DNA of 64,000 nt from Rickettsiaceae bacterium (GTDB lineage: Bacteria; Pseudomonadota; Alphaproteobacteria; Rickettsiales; Rickettsiaceae). Made by a program: the position numbers and the translations under genes. Location: assembly GCA_024236375.1 (NCBI GenBank), contig JACKKP010000001.1, forward strand, positions 234,001 through 298,000. Direction: 5' to 3'. The stretch's first letter is position 1. Every line of letters begins with the position of its first letter. Under the pieces are notes generated by a model that saw nothing but the letters and a program-made list of their open reading frames with translations, was not told the origin of the DNA and did no database searches. This document shows positions 8,528 through 18,584 of the stretch, one piece after another.

Positions 8528-10384
8528 ATGCAAAACTTTAACAAACAAATTTTAGTGTGGGTAGTAATCTTTACTTTGATAATTACTATATTTAATTTTC
8601 TACAAGGTGATGGGTTCTCAAATGGCAATAATGTCCTAGCTTTTTCAGATTTCTTACATAAAGTAGAGCTAAAAGAAGTGAATAATGTTAAAGTTGAAGG
8701 GCGTAATATTGAAGGGACATTAACAGATGGTACAAAATTTGCTACTTATGCTGGAGAGTATCATGGTCTAATAGATAAATTAAATGATAATGATGTATAT
8801 TTTACCATTACCCCACCTAATACAAGAATGAATTCTTTATTTAGTATATTGATATCTTGGTTTCCGATGTTGTTATTAATCGGAGTGTGGGTGTTTTTTA
8901 TGAAACAAATGCAGGGTGGCGCCAAAGGTATGGGTTTTGGCAAATCAAAAGCTAAGCTACTAAATGACAAAGGTCCTAAAATTACTTTTCAAAATGTTGC
9001 TGGAGTGGATGAAGCAAAAGAAGAGCTTGCTGAAATTGTAGATTTTTTAAGAAATCCCAATAAATTCCAAAAATTAGGAGGACAAATTCCGAAAGGCTGC
9101 CTTTTAATTGGCCCCCCAGGTACTGGAAAAACTTTACTTGCAAAAGCAATTGCAGGAGAAGCTAATGTGCCGTTTTTCAGCATCTCAGGTTCTGATTTTG
9201 TTGAGATGTTTGTGGGGGTTGGTGCGAGTCGTGTACGTGATATGTTTGAGCAGGGTAAAAGAAATGCTCCATGTATTATCTTTATTGATGAAATTGATGC
9301 AGTAGGGCGCCATAGAGGTATTGGACTTGGTGGTGGTAATGATGAAAGAGAACAAACACTAAACCAGATGTTAGTGGAAATGGATGGATTTGATTCTAAC
9401 GAAGGCGTGATAATTATTGCGGCTACAAATAGACCAGATGTATTAGATCCAGCATTACTACGTCCAGGTAGATTTGATAGACAAATTACAGTGTTTAACC
9501 CAGATTTAAGGGGTAGAGAACAAATATTAAAAGTGCATTTAAAGAAAATAAAACATGTAGAGAACATAGATGTCATGGTTATTGCACGTGGTACACCTGG
9601 TTTTTCAGGGGCTCAATTGCAAAATGTGGTTAATGAGGCTGCTTTGATTGCTGCCCGTAAAGGCAAAAAAATTGTTGATATGCATGATATGGAATATGCA
9701 AAAGATAAAGTTATGATGGGGGTTGAAAGACTATCGCACGTGATGACTGAAGAAGAGAAAAAACTAACTGCATATCATGAAGGAGGGCATGCATTAGTTG
9801 GTCTATATTTCCCTGCTTCAGATCCAATACATAAGGCAACAATTATTCCACGAGGAAGAGCTCTTGGAATGGTAATGAGATTACCTGAGAATGACAGAAA
9901 TTCTATTACGCTTGAACAGATGAAATCGCACATCGCGGTTGCTATGGCAGGTAGAGTAGCTGAAGAGTTAATTTTTGGTAGAAATAAAGTGACTTCTGGG
10001 GCATCTTCAGATATCAAAATGGCTACTAATATGGCAAAATCTATGGTGACTGAATGGGGTCTTAGTGAAGAAATTGGTCCTATTTACCACGGTACTAGTA
10101 GTGAAGATCGTTATGTGGGTAGTGATGGAGAGAAATTTAGATCTGATAGATTATCTGAAATCATAGATAAGGAAATTAAAAAAATCATAGATGAGGGATA
10201 TAATTTAGCTAAGAAAATTCTGACTGATAATATTGAAGAATTACATATATTAGCTAAGGCATTAATAGAACATGAAACATTAAGCGGTAAACAGATCAAA
10301 AATTTATTAGCAGGTAATGATATTAACTCAGAAGAAAATGCAGTATTTCCTAGTAAAGACAAAATGCTTATAATTGAAAATTAA
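8528..10384 (+). CDS. ftsH: ATP-dependent zinc metalloprotease FtsH
   Basis: Membrane-anchored AAA+ protease that degrades misfolded membrane proteins and short-lived regulators. Two transmembrane helices lie at about residues 8-25 and 100-124, enclosing a periplasmic domain. Walker A GPPGTGKT is at residues 195-202, Walker [12 protein letters not shown] follows, the second region of homology [18 protein letters not shown] is intact, and the zinc site HEGGH is at 417-421. Length of 618 residues is typical. It is preceded by a modest aggt ribosome site and follows tilS by 12 bases. Last gene of the plus-strand run, followed by a dyad at 10394. Confidence 0.97.
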   Translation: MQNFNKQILVWVVIFTLIITIFNFLQGDGFSNGNNVLAFSDFLHKVELKEVNNVKVEGRNIEGTLTDGTKFATYAGEYHGLIDKLNDNDVYFTITPPNTRMNSLFSILISWFPMLLLIGVWVFFMKQMQGGAKGMGFGKSKAKLLNDKGPKITFQNVAGVDEAKEELAEIVDFLRNPNKFQKLGGQIPKGCLLIGPPGTGKTLLAKAIAGEANVPFFSISGSDFVEMFVGVGASRVRDMFEQGKRNAPCIIFIDEIDAVGRHRGIGLGGGNDEREQTLNQMLVEMDGFDSNEGVIIIAATNRPDVLDPALLRPGRFDRQITVFNPDLRGREQILKVHLKKIKHVENIDVMVIARGTPGFSGAQLQNVVNEAALIAARKGKKIVDMHDMEYAKDKVMMGVERLSHVMTEEEKKLTAYHEGGHALVGLYFPASDPIHKATIIPRGRALGMVMRLPENDRNSITLEQMKSHIAVAMAGRVAEELIFGRNKVTSGASSDIKMATNMAKSMVTEWGLSEEIGPIYHGTSSEDRYVGSDGEKFRSDRLSEIIDKEIKKIIDEGYNLAKKILTDNIEELHILAKALIEHETLSGKQIKNLLAGNDINSEENAVFPSKDKMLIIEN

Positions 10385-10393
10385 AAATATATA

Positions 10394-10432
10394 ATCATGA
10401 TAATATTAACTAATCATCACTATTATCATGAT
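10394..10432 (+). terminator. Perfect 12-bp dyad downstream of ftsH
   Basis: atcatgataata (10394-10405) and tattatcatgat (10421-10432) are exact reverse complements with a 15-base loop, placed 10 bp after the ftsH stop codon. There is no good U tract, so it may terminate transcription weakly or protect the mRNA 3' end. Confidence 0.5.
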
Positions 10433-10510
10433 GCTTATACTAGTAATATTACAAAAATACACTAGATATAAAATCACTTTAAATTATAGGAATTATTCTA
10501 TAAAAAATTA

Positions 10511-10539
10511 TTGACTGAAGTTTTTTTAATTGCTATAAA
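10511..10539 (+). promoter_or_regulatory. Sigma-70 promoter upstream of tRNA-Gln
   Basis: TTGACT at 10511-10516 and TATAAA at 10534-10539 with exactly 17 bp between them. Transcription would start near 10546, leaving a leader of about 135 nt before the tRNA, which is long for a tRNA precursor. Confidence 0.6.
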
Positions 10540-10681
10540 ATTGGTTAGTCATAGCAAGCATTAGAAGAAAATGCAGCTTGATTAAACTTAAAAATTTGCC
10601 AACATATTTATTAAAATTTACTTAAGAAATATACTATAACAATAATATTCTTAATTATAAAAATATAAAATAAATATTTTT

Positions 10682-10757
10682 TGGGATGTAGCTCAGTTGG
10701 TAGAGCACCGGTTTTTGATACCGTAGGTCGAAGGTTCGAGTCCTTCCATCCCAGCCA
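10682..10757 (+). tRNA. tRNA-Gln (anticodon UUG)
   Basis: A complete cloverleaf can be drawn: acceptor TGGGATG pairs with CATCCCA, D stem GCTC/GAGC, anticodon loop TTTTGAT giving UUG, T stem GAAGG/CCTTC with loop TTCGAGT, discriminator G and an encoded CCA end. The outermost anticodon stem pair (position 27-43) is a C-U mismatch, which slightly weakens that stem. The sequence around the anticodon (CACCGGTTTTTGATACCG) is typical of bacterial tRNA-Gln. Confidence 0.95.
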
Positions 10758-11060
10758 CTTTCTTAAATACTCAATACCACCTAATCTATCAACGCTGATT
10801 CTTTAACGTAAGACGAATTGTAGCTTGGGTATATTACTTCATGTGTTAGCTTTTCCCTTGTAATGTAACTATTAATATAATTTATATTTCAACTTTAGTT
10901 TATTTCTGCTTTGTTTTAAAAATATTTTTGGTTATCATTAACCAGTTACTCATCAATAATATATTTTTTAATTACTCTGCACATTCTATTTTAAGTTGGA
11001 TAATTTATATAAAATATTTATTTAGGTAAACACAACATCTCGAAATATAAATTATTTCTT
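10758..11060. other. Intergenic region, no gene seen
   Basis: 303 bp of AT-rich DNA between tRNA-Gln and the SopB-like gene. A small palindrome ggttatcattaacc lies about 125 bp before the start codon. No convincing ribosome site precedes the ATG at 11061, and no promoter stands out. Confidence 0.5.
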
Positions 11061-13010
11061 ATGTCCAAGATAAATAATAACTACCATACACTGCACGATA
11101 ATAAATATAAATTATTAGCTTATGTAAAAAAAATAATAGCAGGTACTGTTGCACCACTTCCGACCAAAACTTCTCAGCAAATAATACAATTATTAAAACA
11201 TCAACAATATGGCGAATTGATACAAGCCCTGAATCAAGATAAAGATAACTCCTTGGGCATTATTTGGTATATTAAAGATGACCTAGGTAATGGCACCGGG
11301 GCTTTGGTAAGAGATGCAAGAAATCAGACACATGATAAAGTAAAATTAGAACGTGATGCTCCACAAAAATATATGATGCAATTAGTCAATAAATCGCGTG
11401 GTGCTATTGACTTAATTAATTTGACAAATACCTCCTTAATAGAAAAGGAGGTGAATATTAAAAAGATTCACTCTGTGCTTGAGGAAGCTCTACAATATAT
11501 AGATAATTTAGGTATTTTAAATATTATTGAATATAACACTCAAATACTAGAAATATTGATTGACTTAAAAATCAAAGATGCACCAGAAATATTACAATTT
11601 GCCAGAGAAATTTCAAATTTTAAGGATACACACTATCACATCACTACTTTATCAAGAGTGAGTAAAGCGGGTGAGTATTATGATGTTGTGGAAGCAGAAA
11701 TTATGTTAAACGGTTATACATCTGAGCAAAGAGAGCAATATAACAAAATAGCAAGCTACAATCCGTCAAAAAATAATTATGTAGGAGTGGAATGGTTTGA
11801 TCTAACAAAATCTAAACTAAAAAAGCAGTTGATGCATCAACATTTAAATTTTATTAGGGAAGGCAAGAAAGTAATTCCTACGCAATTAATATATAGCCTC
11901 ACGAGTATTAGAAATGCTTATATGAAAGTAACAGCTATTAAAGACTTAGGTATAATAAAAATAATAGCAGAGAATATTCATTGTGGTACACCTAGTAATG
12001 TAATGACTTTTTTATCTGAAAAAGCTCAAATTGCAGTTACAGTGAATAATATTAGGCAGTTAAGCACTTATATCAGTCCAAACTCAGATCTAAATTTAAG
12101 TTCACTTAATAGTAGGACTCCTTATGATATTCGAGGAGAAAATTTTACTGTAGATCAGGTGAGGGCTGTGAAAAATATGAATATACTTCCTTTTACTTTG
12201 TCAGTAACTCCAGTTAATAAATGGAGATTGATTGGTGGCGGCAGGAATCAAAAATCTTTCCAAAATATTCTAAATATGGTGTGCCAAATAATAAAATCAC
12301 ATGGTAAATATAAAGTAAAAGTTAGCAATATTATTGAATATCTCCAAAATAATAATTATCCTATTTTATCTAAATTTATAGAGATAATCAGTTTAGGATA
12401 TTTTAAATCCATAAAAACTAAGGCATTAGACGAAATTAAGGTTTTAGAAAATAGTGTGATAATTGAAGAGCAAGCTCTTAGTAAAATTTTAAAAACATCA
12501 ATTTCGGCAAAAACAATATTGGAAAACAGATTCCCCACTTATGAAAATACAGATTTGATTTTGGTAAATAAGATATATATGCTGGAGAATTCTATTAAAT
12601 TACCAGAAGGATATTTGAATAATTTACTGACTGAGAACTCTAAACTGCGACCTATAATAAATGTTACTTTCTGTAAAAGTGGTAAGGACCGAACTGGTTA
12701 TGTAATGTTTGTTAACACAGTTTCAAGTGTGAATGAATATCTGGATATAGAGCAAGATTCTACAGATGCTAAAAATAACCGCCAAATTATTGCACATAGT
12801 GGACATGTGCAAGAAATGGCAGGAATTCAGGGTGGTACTATTGGTTGTCACTCTCTTAAAATGATGTCAGAATTTCATTTAGATCAATTAGATCAAGAAT
12901 TAAGGCCCATATTGGCCCAATCCTCGTCACAATTAAATAACAAAATTAATATACTCAAAAATAGTAATAATAAATTTCGAGCTATCAGAGACTTCTTGTT
13001 GAATATCTAA
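11061..13010 (+). CDS. SopB/IpgD-like inositol phosphate phosphatase, candidate secreted effector
   Basis: A 649-residue protein whose C-terminal third carries the sequence CKSGKDRTG at residues 538-546, with cysteine 538 and arginine 544 forming a CX5R phosphatase loop. CKSGKDRT is the signature of the SopB/SigD/IpgD effectors of Salmonella and Shigella and is close to the CKSAKDRT loop of eukaryotic inositol polyphosphate 4-phosphatases. Those enzymes dephosphorylate phosphoinositides at host membranes. Following residues (GHVQEMAGIQGGTIGCHSLKMMSEFHLDQL) form a plausible C-terminal part of the domain. No signal peptide or membrane helix is seen, consistent with type IV export. Residues 1-500 are not recognised; they are helical and lysine/asparagine-rich. 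A single gene with its own downstream hairpin. Catalytic assignment is motif-based; substrate and secretion are inference. Confidence 0.7.
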   Translation: MSKINNNYHTLHDNKYKLLAYVKKIIAGTVAPLPTKTSQQIIQLLKHQQYGELIQALNQDKDNSLGIIWYIKDDLGNGTGALVRDARNQTHDKVKLERDAPQKYMMQLVNKSRGAIDLINLTNTSLIEKEVNIKKIHSVLEEALQYIDNLGILNIIEYNTQILEILIDLKIKDAPEILQFAREISNFKDTHYHITTLSRVSKAGEYYDVVEAEIMLNGYTSEQREQYNKIASYNPSKNNYVGVEWFDLTKSKLKKQLMHQHLNFIREGKKVIPTQLIYSLTSIRNAYMKVTAIKDLGIIKIIAENIHCGTPSNVMTFLSEKAQIAVTVNNIRQLSTYISPNSDLNLSSLNSRTPYDIRGENFTVDQVRAVKNMNILPFTLSVTPVNKWRLIGGGRNQKSFQNILNMVCQIIKSHGKYKVKVSNIIEYLQNNNYPILSKFIEIISLGYFKSIKTKALDEIKVLENSVIIEEQALSKILKTSISAKTILENRFPTYENTDLILVNKIYMLENSIKLPEGYLNNLLTENSKLRPIINVTFCKSGKDRTGYVMFVNTVSSVNEYLDIEQDSTDAKNNRQIIAHSGHVQEMAGIQGGTIGCHSLKMMSEFHLDQLDQELRPILAQSSSQLNNKINILKNSNNKFRAIRDFLLNI

Positions 13011-13038
13011 TAAACTTCAAGCAATATAAAAGTTTATT
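13009..13038 (+). terminator. Hairpin after the SopB-like gene
   Basis: aataaactt (13009-13017) pairs with aagtttatt (13030-13038), followed by a short T-rich run (gttt). It overlaps the stop codon region. Weak AT stem. Confidence 0.4.
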
Positions 13039-13187
13039 GTTTACACTAACTCAGTAAAATGCAACACTATAACTAATGGTATTGACATTTGAGTAGGTTT
13101 TGTTTTTTACTTATTTAACATATAGAAGTTTAATTATTCCTGTTACGCAAACATCAATCTAATTAATTATAATAATTTAATTAACAA

Positions 13188-14687
13188 ATGAATCATAAAC
13201 AAGCTTACATAGAATTAGAAAAAATTTTTGAAGAAATTGCTCAACTAAATAATATCCAAAGTCTTGCTCATTGGGACTTTGATACTTATTTGCCTGAAGA
13301 TTCTGCTAATAGTAGGCAACAAGAATTGGCCACTTTGAGTACTTTTATACATAAATTAAAATCAAGTGATAAAGTTGGAGAGTTAATTACAAAGGCTCTC
13401 CAAGTAAAAGATACTGAATTAGATAGGATAGAGAGACAAAATTTATCTTTAATTAAGAAGCAATATGATCAGACTAAAATTATTGCACCAGAGCTACAAA
13501 AACAATATAGCTATTTATCAAATGAAACACGAAATATATGGGCTAAATGTAAGAAAACAAAGGATTATTATACATTAGTACCATATTTAAATAAATTATT
13601 TTCTGTCATCCGCGAAGTGTCTGCTATCAAAGCTGATTACCTGAAAATTAGTCAATATGATGCATTACTCGATGATTTTGATCCACAAAGAAGGGATTCA
13701 GAAATACAAGAAATTTTTACTGAAACCAGAAAAGAATTACCAAATTTAATAAATAAAATTATTGCAAAACAAAAAACAGAGAAATACTTACCTATAACTG
13801 AACAGATCGATAAGAAGACACAAAGAGCTATAGAGCTGAGGCTGATGGAAATTCTTGGTTTTAATATGAAAAAGGGACGTTTAGATGAAACAATACATCC
13901 ATTTTGTTCAGGAAACGCCGAAGATACTAGAATTACTACTAAATATAAAGAAGATAATTTCTTAGATAGTAGTTTTTCTGTAATGCATGAGGTTGGACAC
14001 GCTTTATATCAGCAAAATCTGCCACGTAAATATCATTATCAGCCAGTAGGCGCGGATAAAGGGATGTCATTTCATGAAAGTCAATCTTTGATTACTGAAA
14101 TGCAAATCGGTACCTCACGTGAATTTATAGAATTTTATGCAAAACTTCTTCGAGATGAATTTGGATTTAAAGGAAGAGAATATAGTGCAGAGAATTTATT
14201 TTTACTTAAAACAAGAGTAATACCTAATTTGATACGTATTGAATCCGACGAAGTAACCTATCCTTTGCATGTAATAATACGTTATGAGATTGAAAAACAA
14301 ATTATTGATGAGCAACTTGATGCTGCTGAACTACCAGCGCTTTGGAATATTAAATTAAAAGAGTATTTAGATATAGTCCCTACGGATAATTTTAATGGTT
14401 GTGTCCAAGATATACATTGGCCGTCAGGAACTATCGGTTACTTCCCTTGCTATTATATTGGAGCAATAATTGCAAGTATGGTAATGAAAAAAATGCGCGA
14501 ACAAAATAGCAAAATTGATCAGCAAATTGCATCAGGTAATTTTGAGGAAATTAATGATTATATGAATAAAAATTTCCGCAATTGTGGTAGTATATATGAT
14601 TCAGAAACTCTACTTGCAAAAGCTACAGGACATCAAAAATTATCTTCCAAAATCTTTTTAGATTATCTAAAAGATAAATATTTATAA
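13188..14687 (+). CDS. Metallocarboxypeptidase, M32 family (carboxypeptidase Taq)
   Basis: A zinc-dependent carboxypeptidase that trims residues from peptide C-termini in the cytoplasm. The zinc site HEVGH is at residues 267-271 with the expected downstream segment FHESQSLITEMQIG that provides the third ligand glutamate. Other family marks are NIQSLAHWDFDTYLP near the start, ESDEVTYPLHVIIRYEIE, and DIHWPSGTIGYFPCYYIGAIIAS. The 499-residue length is normal. It is monocistronic, with an AT-rich upstream region and no clear ribosome site, and convergent with ptrB across a shared hairpin. The family is regularly present in Rickettsia, where peptides imported from the host could be its substrates (inference). 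Confidence 0.93.
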   Translation: MNHKQAYIELEKIFEEIAQLNNIQSLAHWDFDTYLPEDSANSRQQELATLSTFIHKLKSSDKVGELITKALQVKDTELDRIERQNLSLIKKQYDQTKIIAPELQKQYSYLSNETRNIWAKCKKTKDYYTLVPYLNKLFSVIREVSAIKADYLKISQYDALLDDFDPQRRDSEIQEIFTETRKELPNLINKIIAKQKTEKYLPITEQIDKKTQRAIELRLMEILGFNMKKGRLDETIHPFCSGNAEDTRITTKYKEDNFLDSSFSVMHEVGHALYQQNLPRKYHYQPVGADKGMSFHESQSLITEMQIGTSREFIEFYAKLLRDEFGFKGREYSAENLFLLKTRVIPNLIRIESDEVTYPLHVIIRYEIEKQIIDEQLDAAELPALWNIKLKEYLDIVPTDNFNGCVQDIHWPSGTIGYFPCYYIGAIIASMVMKKMREQNSKIDQQIASGNFEEINDYMNKNFRNCGSIYDSETLLAKATGHQKLSSKIFLDYLKDKYL

Positions 14688-14757
14688 TATTTTTAAGCAA
14701 CTTGGATTCTAGATTAATATCAGGCAGCAAATAGTATTGCTAATCAACTCAATGCAG

Positions 14758-14800
14758 TAGTAGTAAAACTTACATATTACATATCAAAATTTTACTACTA
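14758..14800. terminator. Bidirectional hairpin between M32 peptidase and ptrB
   Basis: tagtagtaaaa (14758-14768) and ttttactacta (14790-14800) are exact complements with a 21-base loop. The right arm includes the ptrB stop codon. A-rich and T-rich inner flanks fit termination on both strands. Confidence 0.6.
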
Positions 14801-16873
14801 AGCTTTGGACTCAAATTGATGAAATATAAATACTAAGTCTTCTGCTATTTCTAATAAGTAATCAAATCTTCTAGATGCACCTGCATGGCCAAACTTCATA
14901 TTGGTTTTAAATATTAAAGTATTATCATCTTTTTTTAATTCACGCAATTTTGCGACCCATTTTGCAGCTTCCCAATAACCCACTCTTGGGTCAGCTAAAC
15001 CTGCGGTGACCAATAGAGCAGGGTAGTTTTGCTGTGTTACATTGTCGTAAGGTGAATATGATTTAATATACTCAAAATAACCTTGCATCTTAGGGTTACC
15101 CCATTCCTTAAATTCACCAGGAGTAAGAGGTAAGGTATCATCAAGCATAGTATTGAGCACATCCACAAATGGCACATGTGCGATTACCGCCTTAAATAAT
15201 TCTGGACGCATATTCATAACTGCGCCTACTAACATACCTCCTGCACTACCTCCTGCAATAATTATATTGCCTTGTGAGGTGTATTGTTGAGTACATAATA
15301 CTTCAGCAGCTCTAATAAAATCAGTAAAAGTACGTTTTTTGTTTAAAAACTTAGCGTCTTCATACCAGCTCTGACCTAATTCATCGCCGCCTCTAATATG
15401 TGCTATTGCAAAAACGAAGCCTCGGTCAACCATTGAAATAGTACTATTACGGAATGATGCCGATACTGCGATGCCATACGCTCCGTAACCGTAAAGATAT
15501 AATGGGTTTTTGCCATCTTTTTTGAAGAGACTTTTCTTATATATTAAAGTAATTGGTACTTGTACTTCATCTTCTGTATCTGCGAATATTCTCTCTACTT
15601 GATAATCATCTGATTTAAAGCCTAATGGAATTTTTTGTGATTTCATAACATGCAGTTTGCCGTCATTAGGGTCATATTGAAAGGTAGTTGCGGGTCTTGA
15701 TAAAGAGGAGTAAGTAATTCTGATATCATTTTCAAGAAAATTAGTAGAATATATATGCGCAGTATAAGCTACTTCAGGAAAACTGATAGGTTTTTGTTTA
15801 TTACCTAATTTATCATGGACTATAAGCTCTGGGATGCCATTATTTTTATATTTTAGTAATAGATAATTTTTAGTGATATCAAAAGAAAATAGGTATTTTG
15901 TTTCATCATGATCAATACATATTTCCCATTGATTACGTGGAGAAAAGTTATCAGATAAACATTTTACTATATGAAAATTTTTAGCCTTGTCATTTGTACG
16001 TTTATAAAAATATGTCCCGTCATGCTCAATTTGATATTGTACACTAGCTCGGCGTTGTGTTATTAATTTAGGCCTTGTATCTAATTTTTTTGCTATATTG
16101 ATATAGTATATTTCTGTACTATCATGTCCTTTAGATTCTATAAATATTATCTCTTTACTAGCAGATTCCTGGATATTAACTGCAAATAATGGATCTGTTT
16201 CGTCAAAAATAATCTTATCTTTTTGCCATTTATTGCCTAATTTATGATATTTAACTTTATTATGTCGCCATTGTTTATCCACTGGAGTATAAAATAATAT
16301 AGGTTCTGTTTGGTGCCATATAATATTGCCACAAGTATCAGGAATTCGATCTGATAGTAATTGTTGGTTCACTAAGTCATATATATATATGATATATGTT
16401 TCATCTCCTTCTAAATCTACTGAATAAGCTAATAAATTATGCGAAGGATTTGGAGCTAACGATCCTATTGCAGTAAATTTTTCCCCTTCAGCAATTATAT
16501 TTAAATCTAAAATTATCTCTTCTTTTGCGTCTATACTACCTTTTTTACGGCAATAAATTGGATAATCTAGATGTTCTTCGGTACGATTATAATAATAATA
16601 CTCATCTTTTTTGACATAAGTGGATTGGTCAGTAAGTTGGATACGAGATTTTAATTCTTCAAATAATTTTAACCTTTCATCATCAAAACTTTGCATGTAA
16701 TTTTGATAATAAGCATTTTCCTCTTCTAAATATTCTATTATATCTTGCTCATCAATCTTTTGAGGCCAGCTAGCAGATCTGAGCCACGCGTAATCATCAT
16801 TTATAGTATGGCCGTTAACATTGAAACTATAAGGTATCTTTTTGGCCTTAGGCGGCATATGGTTCTTAGACAT
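14798..16873 (-). CDS. ptrB: Oligopeptidase B / prolyl oligopeptidase family serine peptidase (S9A)
   Basis: A 691-residue cytoplasmic serine peptidase that cleaves short peptides, in oligopeptidase B usually after basic residues. The N-terminal segment PYSFNVNGHTINDDYAWLR is typical of the family. A beta-propeller region follows, and the C-terminal alpha/beta-hydrolase domain shows YGYGAYGIAVSASF, HIRGGDELGQ, the nucleophile elbow GGSAGG, and a late histidine in KFGHAGASRRFDYL with the aspartate in GLADPRVGYWE. Its start codon lies one base before the nrdR stop, so it is the last gene of the nth-esterase-glyA-nrdR-ptrB run. Confidence 0.92.
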   Translation of the reverse strand: MSKNHMPPKAKKIPYSFNVNGHTINDDYAWLRSASWPQKIDEQDIIEYLEEENAYYQNYMQSFDDERLKLFEELKSRIQLTDQSTYVKKDEYYYYNRTEEHLDYPIYCRKKGSIDAKEEIILDLNIIAEGEKFTAIGSLAPNPSHNLLAYSVDLEGDETYIIYIYDLVNQQLLSDRIPDTCGNIIWHQTEPILFYTPVDKQWRHNKVKYHKLGNKWQKDKIIFDETDPLFAVNIQESASKEIIFIESKGHDSTEIYYINIAKKLDTRPKLITQRRASVQYQIEHDGTYFYKRTNDKAKNFHIVKCLSDNFSPRNQWEICIDHDETKYLFSFDITKNYLLLKYKNNGIPELIVHDKLGNKQKPISFPEVAYTAHIYSTNFLENDIRITYSSLSRPATTFQYDPNDGKLHVMKSQKIPLGFKSDDYQVERIFADTEDEVQVPITLIYKKSLFKKDGKNPLYLYGYGAYGIAVSASFRNSTISMVDRGFVFAIAHIRGGDELGQSWYEDAKFLNKKRTFTDFIRAAEVLCTQQYTSQGNIIIAGGSAGGMLVGAVMNMRPELFKAVIAHVPFVDVLNTMLDDTLPLTPGEFKEWGNPKMQGYFEYIKSYSPYDNVTQQNYPALLVTAGLADPRVGYWEAAKWVAKLRELKKDDNTLIFKTNMKFGHAGASRRFDYLLEIAEDLVFIFHQFESKA

Positions 16874-16874
16874 T

Positions 16875-17324
16875 CTATTTTTTTAACTTATTTATAAATT
16901 TGATAAAATCGTTGAGATTAGTAAAATCTTTATATACAGAAGCAAATCTGATATAGGCAACTTGGTCAATTTTTGCAAGTTCTTGCATGATCATTTGGCC
17001 AATAGTTTTAGAAGAAATTTCTTTTTCATTAGAATTCTGTAATTTTAAACAAATTCTATCTGTTATTGTATCTATTTCTTCGTTCGAAATATTTCTTTTT
17101 CTTGCAGCTGTTGAAATCGATTTTAAAATTTTTGATCTATCTAACGGTTTTTTGAAACCACTTCTTTTGATAACGTTAGTCTTTTTAAGTTGAATCGATT
17201 CAAAAGTTGTAAAACGGTTTTTACATGTTTCGCATTCTCGTCTGCGTCGAACAATTTTACCTTCATCACTATCGCGTGAGTTTTTAACTATAGTTTTATT
17301 AGATTCACAAAAGGGACATTTCAC
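16875..17324 (-). CDS. nrdR: Transcriptional repressor NrdR
   Basis: A 149-residue regulator that binds NrdR boxes and represses ribonucleotide reductase genes when dATP is high. The zinc ribbon is intact: CPFCES at the N-terminus and CETCKNRFTTFE about 30 residues later. The ATP-cone follows (VIKRSGFKKPLDRSKI onward) and extends to about residue 140. It sits between glyA and ptrB with an interval of nine bases after glyA; the glyA-nrdR pairing is common in bacteria. Likely targets are nrdAB at 1649-4498, which may carry weak boxes upstream. Confidence 0.95.
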   Translation of the reverse strand: MKCPFCESNKTIVKNSRDSDEGKIVRRRRECETCKNRFTTFESIQLKKTNVIKRSGFKKPLDRSKILKSISTAARKRNISNEEIDTITDRICLKLQNSNEKEISSKTIGQMIMQELAKIDQVAYIRFASVYKDFTNLNDFIKFINKLKK

Positions 17325-17333
17325 AGAATTTGC

Positions 17334-18584
17334 TCAATAAATAGGGAATTGATTAGTTAATTGATACACTTTTTGCAAAATTTCTCTCTCTATTATAGTT
17401 AAATCTCTATTCTCTTTTATAGCATCTAATACATCTGCAATCCAGTTTGCAATTAGTTTGAACTCTTTTTCTTTAAATCCACGCGTTGTACAAGCAGCAC
17501 TACCTAATCTTATACCGGATGTAATAAATGGAGAAGTATTATCATAAGGCACAGAATTTTTGTTAGAAGTAATACCAGCTCTGTGTAAGCTATCAGAAGC
17601 TAATTGGCCAGTTATATTATGTTTCCTTAAATCAAGTAACACCATATGGTTTACTGTTCCTTGAGTTAGCACTTCATATCCACGTATTTGCAAACTATCG
17701 GCTAGAGATTGTGCATTAAGTATAACTTGCTGCATATAATTTTTGAACTCAGGTTGTAATGCTTCTTTAAAAGCTACAGCTTTTGCAGCAATTACGTGCA
17801 TTAATGGTCCACCTTGAAGACCAGGGAACACAGCTCTATTAATTTTTTTGATTATTTCTTCATCATTAGTCATAATAATTCCGCCTCTTGGACCACGTAA
17901 AGTTTTATGAGTAGTTGAAGTGACTATATGTGCATAAGGCAAAGGGTTTTGGTGTAATCCAGTTGCTACTAATCCAGCTATATGAGCAATATCTGCCATT
18001 AAATAAGCACCTATTTTGTCAGCAATTTCTCTAAACCTCTTAAAATCTAGTGCAGCAGTATAAGCAGAATAGCCTGCTATAATTAATTTTGGTTTATGCT
18101 CTAATGCTAATTTTTCTATTTCATCATAATTTATTAAATATGTTTGGGGGTCTACACCATATAAAATGGCTTCAAACCATTTGCCAGACATATTAGGAGT
18201 AGCGCCATGAGTAAGATGGCCACCACAATCGAGTGACATACCCATTATTTTATCACCTGGCTTTAAGAGAGATAAGTATACTGCCTGGTTCGCCTGTGAT
18301 CCTGAATGCACTTGGACATTGGCATAATTACAATTAAATAGTCTCTTTAGTCTTGCTATAGCTAAATTTTCTACTTTATCTATCTCTTCACAACCACAAT
18401 AATAACGTTTACCAGGATATCCTTCAGCATATTTATTGGTCAGTACAGAACCTTGTGCTTCCATTACTGCCTTACTTGCAAAATTTTCTGAAGCGATTAG
18501 CTCGATACTATTTTGCTGCCTGACGAGCTCTGCGTCGATAACTTCTTTAATTTCTGGATCTTGTTGTAATAGGTTATTGTTCAT
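17334..18584 (-). CDS. glyA: Serine hydroxymethyltransferase
   Basis: PLP-dependent enzyme that interconverts serine and glycine and loads tetrahydrofolate with a one-carbon unit, feeding thymidylate and formyl-Met synthesis. The 416-residue protein begins with the typical segment [14 protein letters not shown], continues with the [13 protein letters not shown] region, and contains the PLP-lysine motif [15 protein letters not shown], as well as [13 protein letters not shown]. It overlaps the upstream esterase gene by 11 bases and is followed by nrdR, indicating a shared transcript. Confidence 0.97.
   Translation of the reverse strand: MNNNLLQQDPEIKEVIDAELVRQQNSIELIASENFASKAVMEAQGSVLTNKYAEGYPGKRYYCGCEEIDKVENLAIARLKRLFNCNYANVQVHSGSQANQAVYLSLLKPGDKIMGMSLDCGGHLTHGATPNMSGKWFEAILYGVDPQTYLINYDEIEKLALEHKPKLIIAGYSAYTAALDFKRFREIADKIGAYLMADIAHIAGLVATGLHQNPLPYAHIVTSTTHKTLRGPRGGIIMTNDEEIIKKINRAVFPGLQGGPLMHVIAAKAVAFKEALQPEFKNYMQQVILNAQSLADSLQIRGYEVLTQGTVNHMVLLDLRKHNITGQLASDSLHRAGITSNKNSVPYDNTSPFITSGIRLGSAACTTRGFKEKEFKLIANWIADVLDAIKENRDLTIIEREILQKVYQLTNQFPIY

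Noticed and set aside
8989..9576. 195-codon open frame antisense to ftsH
   Set aside because: Shadow of the conserved AAA domain of ftsH; Ser/Pro/Ile-rich product without family features.
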